Assembly (NCBI GenBank): GCA_034509425.1
Contig: JAVTVJ010000550.1
Location: forward strand, 1,120,994 to 1,184,993
Direction of reading: 5' to 3'
From: Eopsaltria australis
Taxonomy: Eukaryota > Chordata > Aves > Passeriformes > Petroicidae
DNA length: 64,000 nt
Shown here: one piece after another, positions 26,491-39,515 of the stretch
Layout of the letters: each line of letters begins with the position of its first letter
How positions within the stretch are numbered: position 1 is the first letter of the stretch
The notes under the pieces: generated by a model
Databases searched by the model: none
What the model saw: the letters and a program-made list of their open reading frames with translations, nothing else
What the model was told of the DNA's origin: nothing
Program-made: the position numbers and the translations under genes

Positions 26491-27984
26491 TGCAGCAAGG
26501 AGACCTTTGAGACAAACTCTAGACAGTGTTCCCTAACAGAAAGTCTCACAGCACTTATAGTCTGCACCCACCTAGTTTATGGTCAAGAAATTCTGCCATG
26601 TGAATTAAAAAAAATACATGTATTTTGATGTTATTAGAGGGTTATTTCATTGTTTTTTTTCACAGATGGCTTGTGGTGCTCACAAAGGGACCATCACAGT
26701 GCTGGAAAACAATGCCATGAAACTGCTCATGTTGTTCTGCAACTGTGACTCCTATTTTGTGGGACTTCAGGTTTTGCAGACATTTGGCTTTCTCAGGTTC
26801 GATCTAAATCCAGGTTTTGGAAGACAAGAGCTGACTGCACATGAAATCAAAATGATAATGGTGGCAGGAAATAACTGAGGGAGATGGCAAAAGTGACGCT
26901 CGCCATCTGGATGGAGGGAAGCCTTGCCCTTTGTTGCCCGGCTGGAGAAGGCCTCCTGGATTTCCAGATGCTTTTGAATGTTCCAGTGGCAGCAGGAGCT
27001 ACGAGTGTTTATTTCCCCTTCTCCTATCTGCTTGGTGAGGAGATTTCAACCTCTTGTCCTGTTGGACTGTGTCGCCATTGTCTGTGCTTTTCTCATCTCC
27101 AGACTGGATCGCTGCCATGTGGTCTGCTCAGCTCTACGTCTGAGGACCACTCAGAAACTTCAGCTAATTGCAGTATGCAGCTGCCTGCTTGCATATCCAC
27201 ATTTCAGACACAAACCATAGAGCGCAGATGGCACACAGGCTGCGCCAATTTTCAGTTCATTTCCAGGTGCAATTCAGGCCTTAGTTTCTAAATCTCCTTG
27301 TGATTTGAACCTGCTTGTCCCACAGAAACTACCTCTGCCTACCAGCACTAGATCCACCATGGAGATAAGTTGGTGCCTTTGAACTGGAACTCCTTGGAAC
27401 AGCACATTTGGAAATGGCTTTGTTTTTTTTTTTTTGTCTCAGCAGAAGAAGGCCCACACTCTTGAATTTGCTTTCTTGTGTGGCAAACCTTCAGGGCACA
27501 TTGCAAAACTTGTCTCTTTTGTTAAGCTTTAGTTTAAAATGTTGGGGTGGGCTGGGAAGAGGAGGTTTTGATGAGGACACTTTTACTTTCATTGTTGTCA
27601 TGGCAGTATAATTCAGTAGGGAATATGAGGTTTGATTTGTTTTTATTTTAACTGCAGCTAATGAAATCTAAGATTGTGCACAGCATAAATGAAATCCAAT
27701 AAATAACTGCAATTTTTTCAGGCCAGTGCTGTTTACTGAAGAGCCAGAGAAGGAAAGACAACAACAGTATATATCCAGAAAGGACTAAGTAGGTATGGCC
27801 AAACAAAAGGGAGTTAAACAGGTTATCTCCCTTAACTCATGCTATGGGATGCCACTGATAATTTCCTTGCAAGGGGATTCTTGAGGTCTCGTGTCCTTCA
27901 AGCTCATATTGAGATATCACTGCAATATGTGACTGCCATTGGTCTAGAGAGGAAAGGACAGAGACACTGACTAAGACACACTGA

Positions 27985-28126
27985 AAAGAAGGAAAATAGG
28001 AAAAAAGAAAAAAGAAAAAAAAGAAAAAAGAGGAAAAAAAAGAAAAAAGAAAAAAAATAAAGAAAAAATAAAAAGGGAAGGGAAGGGAAGGGAAGGGAAG
28101 GGAAGGGAAGGGAAGGGAAGGGAAGG
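27985..28126. repeat. Polypurine tract ending in (GGGAA)10
   Basis: About 90 bases of A-rich purines (AAAAAAGAAAAAAG-like) lead into (GGGAA)10 at 28075-28124. Nearly all bases on the plus strand are purines, with three or four T interruptions. The GGGAA array has ten G-triplets with two-base loops and so fits the G-quadruplex pattern. The long minus-strand frames reading runs of Phe and of Ser-Leu-Pro-Phe are products of this repeat, not genes. Confidence 0.97.
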
Positions 28127-30116
28127 ATAACAACCACCAACAAAGCCTAGGGTGCAAAGACAGACCGCAACAAAAGAGGACCCAATGTCTCTTTTGGCAA
28201 AGACTATCCTAGTTCTCATTTTCCTCAGATTTTAGTCCCCCACATTGTGTAACCATCTCTGCTCCTTTTCTCAGGTTCATTTCAGCTGGGTTCGAACATT
28301 GCAGATTTGAACTGAGCAGTCAAACTAATTAATGCTTCCAGAGCAGAAATGAAAACTCATAGAAAGAAGAGAGGCAGATTGCTGAAAATATCCAGATGAT
28401 AGTGCTGATTCTGTTGAAAGGCACATGCATGTGCATGTACACAGACACACACAGGTAAATAGATTGTGATTTCTAAAAGCATTTCTTTGTGTAACTCAAC
28501 AGTCTGGAAACACATCTAACTATTTTATGGACACTTGCATCCTTTTTAGATAGATATCTGTGTATATTTTTATTTAATAAACCAGCTATAATTCATGATT
28601 GCTTTTGGGTATGCAACGACAATTGCAGTGTTTTGATTTCAGTAGCCATGTGTGGCAGAGAAGACTTCTTGCCTAGAGCTTACAGGACAAAACCATGGAC
28701 AAAACACTCCAGAAGTCACTCCACAATCCAGGAAAGGAGAGAAACCCAGGGGCCCAAAGCATTTAACCAGGAAAGAGCAGGATATGTCAGGACTTTGGAA
28801 CTGTGCTTTCTGTACCTTAGAAAAGCTTTGTTGAGGGAGTCTCCAGTGGTTTAAAGAGGACTGAAAGCTGTTTCAAACAGGCAGCAGAAGGTTTGGTCTT
28901 TTTTCCTGTGATGAGCATTGGCATAGTTACGGGAGAAACAGGTTTATACCATCTGCTTCCCCCTCTGGTTCAGAGGAGAGGCAAAGGACAAGAATGCCAT
29001 GCACCACCCTTGGCAGCATGATTTACAGGAGACCAATTTAAACTTCTGCCAGTGAAGCATTCATACTGCTAGATCACCATGTCTTCTATCATCGTGTACA
29101 TGCCTGTGTCTGTGACCATACTGACAGAGCAGGGTAAAGGTATGTATCCAAGGCTTCACATTTTGTGTTCCAGGCCTTTTTAGTTTTTGTGGGAGTTGCG
29201 TAACCCCATTTTATTATTATTATTCTAGGGTTGATTTGGGTTTGTTCTTTGATTCTCTTGTTAGCAGTCTTTAAATGCTGAAAAATTTCTCAGTGGCACT
29301 AACTGCATTGCCAGATGTCACAAGTTAGTCACCAACAATCTCAACATCTTCAACAGGTTCTTCCTTAAAGACAGCTTCAAACTTGGTTTGCTCTTCAAAC
29401 TTCAAGAAGGGAAGTCTGGGCTTGTAACTCAGTTTTCATATGTGCTACTCTCTATCCTAGGGAATCAGTGTGATGTCACTAACTCAAATTTACTTTTTCA
29501 CAAGTTCATGTCCTACAACTCCAGAACTCAATGGGATGAAAGGAAACAAAAAAACACTGCAAACAGGACTTGTGATATCAAGAACAGGAGACCAGCTCTA
29601 TATTTTGCAATCAGAGCACAACTTTCACAAACAGGCTTCTGTGAAAACTTGCACAGAGGTACCCACCAGCAGGACAAAGGCAAGAGGCTTTTCTTGCATG
29701 GAGGGGTTTTGCTTCTGCACAACACTGAGGACTGGAGCTGAGAACTGACTCTTACCTGAATCATTTTGGGTGCTACCTGAATCAACCTCTTTAGCAAAGC
29801 AGAATTGGAGAGACACAGCAGAAGAGAAGGCTGCTGTTTGAAAGTCTCGAAGTCCCACTCTGTGCCAAGAGGCACTGTCAGGAGAGCACAGAGCAGGTTA
29901 GGGTAGGAGGACACTGTTCCTGGGAGGCAGAGGACACTGTTTGAGATGTAGGTAGCCTGGTACAGCTAGGCTTGCCAAAGTTGTACTCCTGCACCAAAAC
30001 CCTGACTGCCACCCCCAAGCCAGAGCAAGAATGGACTTCCCCCACTGAAAATATTATAGCCTTGGCAAGAGAGGACCTTGTCTGGAGGTTGGTATGAGTC
30101 AATTGTGAGGGTCTTT

Positions 30117-30152
30117 TGTGTGTGTGCACATACATGTGTGTGTGTGTGTGTG
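30117..30152. repeat. (TG)n microsatellite, interrupted
   Basis: TG dinucleotide repeats interrupted by CACATACA, then about eight uninterrupted units. Confidence 0.95.
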
Positions 30153-31390
30153 CATTTACAAAGTGTGCTGTCGGGGACTGATTTTCAATGATGCAAGTCT
30201 CCTCTAACTGATAACACTCTAAATAACAGGTGAGTGACTCCTGGCAAGAAGGAGATTGTCTGACCTCATTGTTTGCCTTTTTTCCCCTCTCTTTGTTCTT
30301 CACAAATAAAGGTTTTTTAATAAACTGAAAGGTCCTCCGCTCCTGCCTGATGATAAAATGAAAGGAACCAGTGAGGTATGGTACAACGTGGCAGCAAAAA
30401 AAGAGAAGCTCATCAGAAAATAACAAAGGTGCAAGTTAAAGATAAGGCAGCTGTCAGAGATTAATCCTGCTGGCCTGATTGTTTTCTTTAATACCAAAGC
30501 CTGCAATAGCAAGCGATAAGTTTGCTGAGTAATTTGGTTTTTGGTGAGGAAATAAAATTCAGGTAGGCCTCATAATTGATTTCCTTTTCTTTAGTTTTCT
30601 AAACATTAAACAAAACAAAACAAAAAACCCCAACCTCTGCTTTTACTACACTTTCCTTTTTTTCAAATTTGCTCCAAGGCTGTGAGCTTTCCCCCAAGCC
30701 AGGTCTGCAGGAAGACAACTGCAGGGAGGGCAAAACACCCTTTCCTTCTCCAGCATCCTCCTGGGAATACTTTTGTTTCATCCTAAAGACTAACTGCATC
30801 TCTTGGACATGAGAAATTCTGCCCAATTTTGACTTCATCTTACGGTCTGGAAGTGGGCAAAATGTGAGGTGGTGGGAAAGTGGGGTGATGGGAAAAGTAA
30901 GTTTCAAAAGAAAGTAGGTGCTGCCTGTCACCAGGGGGTTACCTGGTACCTGGGCATGGCACTGATCACCATTTGCAGAGGGAGAAGTGCAGAAGGACAG
31001 CGTGGTACTCTTGGGGCTGGGGAAAAATCATTGCTGTCAAGCTGTGGAGGTCATCCAAGGGGGTCACTGTCAGGGGCTTACCACAGCAGCACATGGCACC
31101 TTCTGTCTGGTCCCTCGCCCTGGATGTGGAAGGAGGAAGAGTAGCCAGCAGGAGGGGTTATGTGCCATGTTGTGCTGGTGAAAATCCACTCCTCACCCAA
31201 ACCTTCCTCTTTTAGGGGTGCACACAGCCAGCTGTTGAGGGCCCAGGCACTCCACAGGCAGCAGCTCTGTGAGGGAGCAAGAGAGAAGAGAAATTGGGAG
31301 AGGAAAATCTCCCCAAATCAGGAGGTTTGTCACAATGAGGCAGAGCTACTCTCAAGTGAGAAAATGACCCTGTGAGAGAGAGACAGCGGG

Positions 31391-31402
31391 AGTGTGAGTG
31401 TG

Positions 31403-31437
<35 letters not shown>

Positions 31438-31440
31438 GTG
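31391..31440. repeat. (TG)n microsatellite
   Basis: Interrupted TG repeats with a pure run of about 15 units from 31405 to 31435. The reverse strand gives a (His-Thr)n frame that is not a gene. Confidence 0.97.
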
Positions 31441-33767
31441 CACATGTGTATGTGCACAGGAGGCAGCAGAGCCTTAGTTATTGTGGCAAAATGAACAGCC
31501 CCTGGGATGCTCATCCAGCAGCTAATTTCTCATCTTATCTATTATGTGAATGAGATGGAAAAACAGTTTCCTGTTTTTCACATATATCACTAACACGAAA
31601 GATACAGAATAAATTCCCTTGAAGGCCATGCAGCCAGATCCAGCCACGGACACGTTTGTTCCAATGGAATGAATAAATGCAGTTAGGGACTGCCCATTGA
31701 TGTGGAAAAAAAGTCTATGAAGCTTTCTATAGAAGCAAACATGCTGCCACCACCTCCAAAGCAAATGAAGAGCTTGGCGCACATTTTCTCTTCGTCCATT
31801 GACAGCACACATGCAGATGCAGGCTTTTGCAACACACAGGCACACACACTTAAACCTTGCCATTTCCCTAATTCAAAACAGGTATTTCTAGTGTTATAAT
31901 GCAGCACCAGTGATACTTGAAAAGGGAGCCCACAATGAAGAACTTCTTTGTCCCTAAGGAGCTTCTAAGGGTCTTATACCAGGTGTAAGAGCAAGAAGTG
32001 ATGGGTGTGCTGAGCCACCAGCTCCCAACACACCGGGTTTAGGGTGAGGATTTGGAAAGAGTCCCATGCTAGGGTCAAACATAGGGACCAAACCAGCTAT
32101 AGTAAAGCCAGGCTGTCATGAAAGAAGGTCATACATCTCTTTTAAAGCATAGCCTCACAGAAAAACCTATGGGAACAACAAACAAATAAATTTCTGTGTG
32201 TATCCACAGGCAGTCAGTGCCTGCAACTACAGCTACACAGGCGTGTGACAGAGTGGAAAGTGTAATATCATTGTAGCACTCTGCAGGCCAATTCTGCCCA
32301 TTTTGTGTTGATTTTCATCTCTTTACTTTTCCCAGCAGAGGGAGCACCGGGCCAAAGTGCTGAGAGGCGGCAACCCATAGAAGGCCACTTGAAAAGCTTC
32401 CTTTGTCTTGCTTTTCCTCCGTAAAAGGCACACGCGGGAGTAGGGGGCAATGGGAGGACCCAGCCTCCTTGCAGACCGGGCAGCTTCTCAAAGACCAGTC
32501 CCATCCAAGCCCCTAGCTGGAAGGAGAGCAGGGCTGGGCAGGACGAATGGCTTTTGAGCACATCCGGGTAGGATATGCACAGCTGCATTGCACCGTGCAC
32601 AGGCACCCTCTGTGCAATGGGCCCTGATCTCCACTCCCAGTGTCCCACTGCTTCCCACTTCTGAAAGTTTAACTCTTGTCTCTCCTGCTCTTTTATTACT
32701 TGCCCCAGAGGCAGTGGGAGCTTTCTGCACTCCCTCAGCCTCTCACCCTAAGTACATCTTCTGATCCACTGTAGCTGAGGGAAAAGGGGTATGTACCTGT
32801 CCCCTGCAGCGAAATTTGGGTTTAACCCACAGGCCAAGTGAGTACCAAGTGTGTCAGGCATCCTTGTCTGCTGTCTTTCCATTGCTAGCAGAGGATGAAC
32901 CCAGACAACGAATCCAGCTGATCCCCAGCATCAGAAGCTGGGTGAACAAAGAGGTGGGTAAATAGCTCACAAAACAAAAATAGAGAATGAGAAGTGGGAA
33001 GTGGTGGAAGAGAAACCTGAAGAAGGTTAAAAGAAATGAGAAGAGACAAGTCTGGTACTTTAGTACACTAAAAAGAGATGCTTCACTTACACTGCAGCAA
33101 GGCATTAGAGTAGGAGAAATGAAAATAAATTCAGCCTACAATCCTAATGAAGTAAATTCCAGAGTGGGCTGAGACCTTAACTGATACAAATGAGGATCAT
33201 TATCTTCACTCTGCTATCCTGTTCAGCTCAGGGCAAAGAGTGCAGAGACAGGAGGGGACAACCAAGGATGAGATGAAGCACAGCCCCTGCCACCATGCTG
33301 CTGTCCTGTGATGAGGAGCCTCATGCAAGGGGACAACAGCAGCACTCTCTGTGAACTGTGCAGGCCATCTGCAAGCCTCAGCCATCCTGGGGTTTAACCC
33401 CAGCTTATGGTTCAGTCAGGAGAAGGATTTCTGAATACCAGGCTGGCAGACTAGCAGGAGGAGTGCTGGGTCTCTGGAGGGATGGGATGTGAGCAGCTCT
33501 CTGTTTTTCCCATGTGTGTCCTGACAGGACATTGGCAACACCAGCCACCTGTGGGAAAGGCTTCTTGGGTTTCAGCTGCCTTCCTCTGCCTGGCAATGCC
33601 CACTCATCTGTTGGGGTCAGTCCTGGCACCCTGGAGACTGGGTTGAGCACTGTGAGATGAGAAACAGCAGGTACAAAATGAAGTGCTTTTCACCTGCCCA
33701 TGATGGCTCAGAGCTTGTCCCCAGGGTGAGTGAGGTGGGCACAGTTTTGATGCTTCCTGTTGTTATT

Positions 33768-33784
33768 AAAAAAAAAAAAAAAAA
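33768..33784. repeat. Poly(A) run of about 17
   Basis: An uninterrupted A run after GTTGTTATT. No gene-derived sequence or target-site duplication is recognisable upstream, so it is treated as a simple repeat. Confidence 0.9.
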
Positions 33785-36700
33785 GGCAGCTATGCAGTGG
33801 TGCGAAGCAGAGCAGCACATCTGCTCAGCAAAGCAGGTCCCTGGGAACAAACCTCTGCCCCATCCTGCTGGTGGGATGCAGACTCCTCGGTTCCAGCCAC
33901 CTGCTGTGGCTGTGTGTGGCCCCACCAGGCTCACCTGGGAGCCACCTCTCCCTCCAGCCATCCATCTCCTGCCGACAGCAGCGCATGGCCGCTCTCCCAC
34001 ACACCCGTGATTTATGTGGTGCAGAACCCACTGCCATCAGAAATTAAAATGACCTCAAGATTTGCCACGTCCAACATTAAACCTAGAGCCTTGCCGCCCT
34101 ATCTCCTAACCTTGTCTTCTTCTGATCTCTCCTCCAGCTCTTTCCTCTCAGAAGGAACAATGAAAGCTACACAGAAATACAGCAGAAGCTGTCTCTTGGT
34201 ACTCTCCACCATCATATTTACATGTTAATATTTCATATCATATCTAGTATTGACATCATAAATCCCTCTTGGCTTGGCTCAGTCAGGTGTGACGTGTAAG
34301 TAGGCAGTGACTTAGTTTCTGAGTATTTACCCCTAATGAAAAGAGCTGGAGCCCAGATAGTTCTGAGAAAATAAAGATACATTAAGATAAATTCACTGTG
34401 GCATTAAATCAAACTCTTAACAGGACGTTTCATTTAACATTTCTTTAAGACCCAGGCAAAAGCCTCTCATCCAGAATCAATGAAAACATTTACCTTACAT
34501 AAATGTCTCTGCTGCAGGTGCAGGATAGTGGCAACAGAATTTAAGAGTGAAATTCTAATGCAAAACTGAAGCCTTTACCCAATTTAATCTTTTTAGCAAT
34601 GATCTTGATAAAAGTCTCATTAAAAAGATACTGGAATGAAATAAAAATGAGTTAGGTGCTTTCAATCCAGAACATGTTGGCATTTTGAGGTCAGATTTTA
34701 GAGTCTTGAAATTATATTTGAGAATCTAATGTCAAAATGTTTTTAGGTGGTTTATTTTGAGGGTTGTACTATTTGTATTTCTTACCAGGATAGTTCTGAT
34801 AACTGACATCAAGGAACACCACTGAATTGTAATAATTAGCTTCCAAATTAAATAAATGACCAAGTGATCTACTTCTGAAATGCTACAAGGCAAATTTCCA
34901 AAAGTGAAATTTCAGAGAAAATATTTAAACAAACATATTTCTGGTTCAAATAGGGTAGAAATAACAGACCCAGTGAACTGAAAACTCTGTCTCAGCCATC
35001 TGTGGTGAAAGCTTGCATCTGAGCACTGCTCCCAAGCAGGCAGGCAGGCATCAGGCTTGCTTCTCTCTGAGGATCCAGGCTAGCATGCATTGGGGTAGGA
35101 GGTCTTCTGCCTGACCTCTCCCAGGTTGATTTGTGGGGCTGTAGGAGAGGGAAAGGGGTGCAGGAAGATGGATAAGAACTCTAGCAATCCATTTGTTAAA
35201 ACAATCAGTGTTTGATCCCACTTCAGCGTGCAGGACAGCAGAATGCACAGTGTGGCTTTTTGGATGCTAGAGAAACCAATCCAGATGATCATTTTCACCA
35301 TCATGTCACAGCAAATGAGTCATCTTCAGTCTAAGCCAGACCTGTAGACAGGGGTTGGACCAGAATTCACATGAGATTTTGTTTATTTTCATTTTTCTCA
35401 GGCTGGACTGTAGAGAGTTGGATTTGGGTGTCAGGTTTGGTTTTTTACATCACAACATCTGTGTAGCGGCAATGTGGTTTCCTCAATCGCTTCACAGTTG
35501 GGTTAGCAACATTTAGACAAGCACAGTGAAATGTAAGCTCAAGCTACCACATCAAATAAACTCATTTTGCCCTGAAAAACCTTGTTTCTTTGTTATGCTC
35601 TGTGGAGAAGCCATTCACAATATTGCGGTGGGGATGTATGATCTAAGGGGTTATGATAAAGGTGCCAAACCCTTCCTAAGCTAAACACACCTTGCATCAG
35701 GTCCACAAGTGTCACAGGTGAGGTGGTCATCCTTCCTTTTCCAAAGCAGTGGCAGCTGATTTCCCTTTCAGCACACATGCCTTCTCAGCATGTAGAGGCT
35801 CCAGTTTTGGATTCAAGTCATCCAAAACTACAGCTTTGAAAAGACCTTATGAGAGCTGTATCTTTGCCTCATCTGGGGAGGAGCTGAGTTATCCACCTCT
35901 CCCACCATGCGCTGGTTTCAGCCAGTCTGGCTGCTGCACCAGGAGCAGGCACGAGGATGGCTGTGGCATCCCTGGAGCTCTTTCCTAAGGAGCTCATTCC
36001 ACCCCACAAGCCAGCCCAAAATGAATCTTGTCTGGCAGGTGCCCCTGGAGCAGCTTCAAAGGTGCCATGCCCTCAATTCCCCTCTCCTTCAGGGAAGCAG
36101 CCGGATCTATCCTGCCTGAAGGTCTGACTCTTGATACTGAATTTCACTGTTGAGGAATCCTTGGTGAACCAGATGCCCAAACAAAAAGGTCACAGAAACA
36201 AAGACACAGACATCCCAAATACGGTCCTCATCTCCTCGGATGTGAATTTGTTCATTTAAATACAATTTTCTTTTGTTTTCAAATCTGGAACAAAGATGAT
36301 TTCAACACAAGCAGTATGCCTAACCAACACCAAAAAGAGAAAGAAAGATTGGGAATGACTGGCTGAAACCAGAAGCACCGAGCATTGCTATTTTATTTAT
36401 TACAATCTGCATGATTTTAAGGGGGACATGGCAATTAACAAACATAAGAAGACCAGAACTCTGCCCTGAGGAGCTGATTTAGCTTGAATTAGGCAGACCA
36501 AGCATAAACAAATCTGGGTAACAAGAACATCTAGAATTTAAATAGTAAATATTAAGAAAAAAAATCAACTAGTGCTTGAGGCTGTAAGTCATCCTTTAAT
36601 TGACAGCAGTTCAAAGGAAACTTTCCCAGGGGTGAGCCATTTCACAACTGCCTGCTGTGAGATTCTCCTCTATCCCCTTGAAGCACATGGCTCCAACAAC

Positions 36701-36889
36701 TGCTGGCCATAGGCTCGGAGTTAGGGCTCAGCTGAGCCATCTCTCCTGACATCTGACCTCTCCTCTCAGGTCTGGCCACGAAGGACGTGGCTCCCCAAAA
36801 GGTGTTGCCAAACAGGAGAGAAGCCTGGTGGAAAAGTGCACCCAACTGCAAAATACTGAAGAAGGGGTCAGGGTGGAAAAGCCTGAGCC

Positions 36890-37115
36890 AGTCATGACTC
36901 AGGCCCTGGACAAGGACACTGGAAATCTGGATTTTATCCCAGCCTTGACCTTGGACAAATTCCTCTGTCTCCATTTGCCTGCTTCCACTCCCAAATGTCA
37001 TCTGCCTTCATCGCACTGTTTATGAAACTCTTTGGGGCAGCAACTGGCTCTTGCTACACTCTTGTGCAACACTGCTCACAACAGGATCCTAATCCTCCCT
37101 CAAGTGTGCTGGCAT
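36890..37115 (+). mobile_element. Probable MIR-type SINE relic
   Basis: TTGACCTTGGACAAATTCCT followed by CTGTCTCCATTTGCC resembles the MIR core (gacctTGGGCAAgtcact...ctctgtgcctcagtttcc). Then AAACTCTTTGGGGCAGCAAC TGGCTCTTGC, TTGTGCAACACTGCTCACAACAG (shown only in part) and GATCCTAATCC resemble the LINE-derived tail that follows such SINEs in amniotes. Old and divergent; call rests on recalled consensus. Confidence 0.55.
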
Positions 37116-39274
37116 GCATCTAATAAAAAAAAAAAGTGAGAGAAATAAAGGTGTAAACACTTCAAAATCTGTAAAAATATTCGAAGACAGGCAACTGCAG
37201 AGAGTTCAAATGAACCTTAGCTAAAGTTTTGATTTCCAGTGTTGCTACTAATTATTACAAATAAATAAACCCCCAAAACCTGGCTTTGAATGGTCAATGA
37301 ATAATGGCTAGGACACATTTTTCACTTAGGAACAATGGAGAATTTCACATTCGATGCATTTATTTGGGGGGAAAAAAGGACATTTTCCAGGATTTTCCCT
37401 CCTTTTGGCAAAAATTTGCCATCATTTTAGCAAAATTAGCATCGAAGTTACTGCTGACTGGTTTTGCTCTCTGAAAAAAAAGACTGCTTTCAGTAAATTA
37501 AATATCTCAAGAGTTATCCTGCTAACAAATTTCATTAAAGTATACGATGGTCTATTTCACAAGAAGTAAAAAAAAGTCCATTCTGGTCCCCACACAATGA
37601 AAATAACTTTAGAAGCTCAAAATTTGACGAAGCTGTTTTCCCGAGTTGAGGCCTGCTCTATTTTTCACGCAGTGTTGACAAGAGCAAGATGAGAAAGAAA
37701 TGCAGTTTCTATCATCTATTCAATCTCTGGCCCCTCTAACGATTAGCAAAAGCGCCTGTTTCACTGGTGTTTTCTTGTTAAATAGAAACTCATCCCATAG
37801 AAACACAACTCGAAACCATCAAATCATTTCACAACTGACAGATGGTAACAGCCATCCATGCAGCCCTCAGCTGGTTTTAGCCGGAGAAGTGAAGGTAAGA
37901 ACTGCTGTATCATGATCAAACCCTGTACACCTCATCCATCTTTTAGGATTTCCTCTCCGAAATAAAGGCACAAAAAAGCTGCAGTCACACAACTCACTGG
38001 TGAAGCCAGCTTACACTCATTGCTTTGCTCTGCCTTGAAATTAATTTCTTAATTGGGAATTGAATTTTTTTTAGGATAGGGATATAGGATGCTCTCTTTC
38101 TGCTTTCCCCTAACTGAATTACCCAACACACAGAAAACGGTGAGCAGCAAGATGAGAACATTCAATGGCTCAGTATGGTTTTTGAAATCCAGATGAAGCT
38201 GTTCCCCATCACAGGAAGGATTTATCAGCATTGTCCTGTTGTCTTGTAAAATTATTTCTTCCAGAGCAGGTAAGCCAGGAAAAAGCCAAGGGACATAGGG
38301 ATGAACAAAGCAATGTGGGAACCTACCATTCATTGTCTCTGTGCTCTGTTTCAGTATCAGCCTGGCAAGCTATGTACAATCAGTAATGGTCACTCAACAG
38401 CCTCTTTGAAGCAATTCATGGCCTTGGTCTCATGTTTGGGACAGGTAACTTCATCTAACACCAACTTTGGCAGGATCAAAGCTGTGCCCAGGCATCCCAA
38501 GGGATGGACCAAATGGAAATCCTGCACGCAGGTGTGAGGTGCCTCCAGATGGGAGCAGTGCCTGTGAGGGAAGCTGCTCTTGCTGCTGTGCTGGCTTGGT
38601 GTACAGAGGAGTCCCAGTTCCTTCCTGGAACTCCCCACCCTGCTGCTGCCACACTTACTGAATTCACAGGACGTGGAAAAGCAATGCACTACATAGAGGT
38701 TACTTGGCCATGACCCCTCAGCCTCGTGCCTCACAGATGTTTGACCTCCTCAGGAAAATGTCTAGGATGGATTTCCAGAGGACCTGAAAGAAAAGCAAAT
38801 ATTAGCAAATGCTCCTCACTAACATTTTTGGGTCAGAAATACAGGCAGCCACGGAACACACATAACACTACAAAGCACCCTTCTCACCATGCCACCATCC
38901 AGCCCCTTCTGTACCTCACTTGCACTTCCAGAACATCCTTCATGTGTGCATGCAGCCCTAAGGAAGTTTGAATTGAGGAAACTCCCATGTAAACTACCCT
39001 AAACAATTCCTTTGATACACTGATGTTTTCTAGCTTCTACTACAGTGATTTTAATGAAGCTGTGGCATTCAAGGAGGATTTGTTTGCAGTGCTCAGATGT
39101 ATCATTAACTGGACAATTTTTCTTGCAAGGCTTATTTTTTTTCCCTGCATTATTGAAATGCCTCTCACTGTACTTCTGTCCTTGCCTTAATCTTTGGGGC
39201 ACTAACACAAAAAAAGCGAGGAAGAGTTCGTCATGATGTGGAAATAAAGGGCAAATAGTGATAGGAAAAGGAAG
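37116..39274. other. Non-coding sequence
   Basis: Unique DNA; the frames at 38.0-38.7 kb (94 and 114 codons, minus) are not recognised as any family. Confidence 0.6.
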
Positions 39275-39515
39275 AACAGTTTTAAATTAAACAAGGAGAC
39301 ATTTAGGTTAGATGTTAGGAAGAAATTCTTTACTCAGAGCGTGCTGAGGCACAGGAAGAGGTGGATGCCCCATCCCTGGAAGTGCTCAAGACCAGGTTGG
39401 ATGGGGCTCTGAGCAACCTCGTCTGGTGGAAGATGTCCCTGTCTGCAGCAGGGGATTTGGAATGAGATGATCTTTAAGGTCCCTTCCAACCTTAAAAACT
39501 CTGTAATTCTTTGAA
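39275..39515 (+). mobile_element. CR1 LINE 3' end fragment
   Basis: The plus strand carries the CR1 terminal coding and 3' end: a frame reading FRLDVRKKFFTQSVLRHRKR, then a segment matching the usual CR1 tail (GAAGTGCTCAAGACCAGGTT and GATCTTTAAGGTCCCTTCCA), and the short terminal repeat near AACTCTGTAATTCTTTG. Only the last roughly 240 bp of a several-kb element is present, which is normal for CR1. Orientation is opposite to the fragment about 530 bp downstream. Confidence 0.92.

Larger units (their letters stand above)
24346..27984. other. Non-coding sequence
   Basis: Contains the pyrimidine tract at 24.43 kb and a weak LINE relic at 26.4 kb. The longest frames (138 codons at 24768-25184 minus, 135 codons at 26884-27291 plus) show no family motif. 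Confidence 0.6.
28127..36889. other. Non-coding sequence with TG microsatellites
   Basis: Unique DNA with two TG microsatellites and a poly(A) run. Open frames of up to 182 codons (29878-30426 minus) run through or beside the TG repeat and carry no family motif. Confidence 0.6.

Noticed and set aside
27837..28219. Frames with long Phe and Ser-Leu-Pro-Phe runs
   Set aside because: They are the reverse strand of the polypurine/GGGAA tract.
28280..28300. GGTTCGAAC, like a tRNA B box
   Set aside because: No matching A box or cloverleaf can be drawn at the right distance.
29878..30426. 182-codon minus-strand open frame
   Set aside because: It includes a (His-Thr)n run from the TG microsatellite and shows no domain or splice context.
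33700..33790. Poly(A) run as the tail of a processed pseudogene
   Set aside because: No recognisable gene-derived sequence, no poly(A) signal at the right place and no visible target-site duplication.
38049..38333. 94-codon minus frame with an N-glycosylation-like motif and a hydrophobic stretch
   Set aside because: It superficially resembles a membrane protein segment, but no family is recognised and no splice context supports it.
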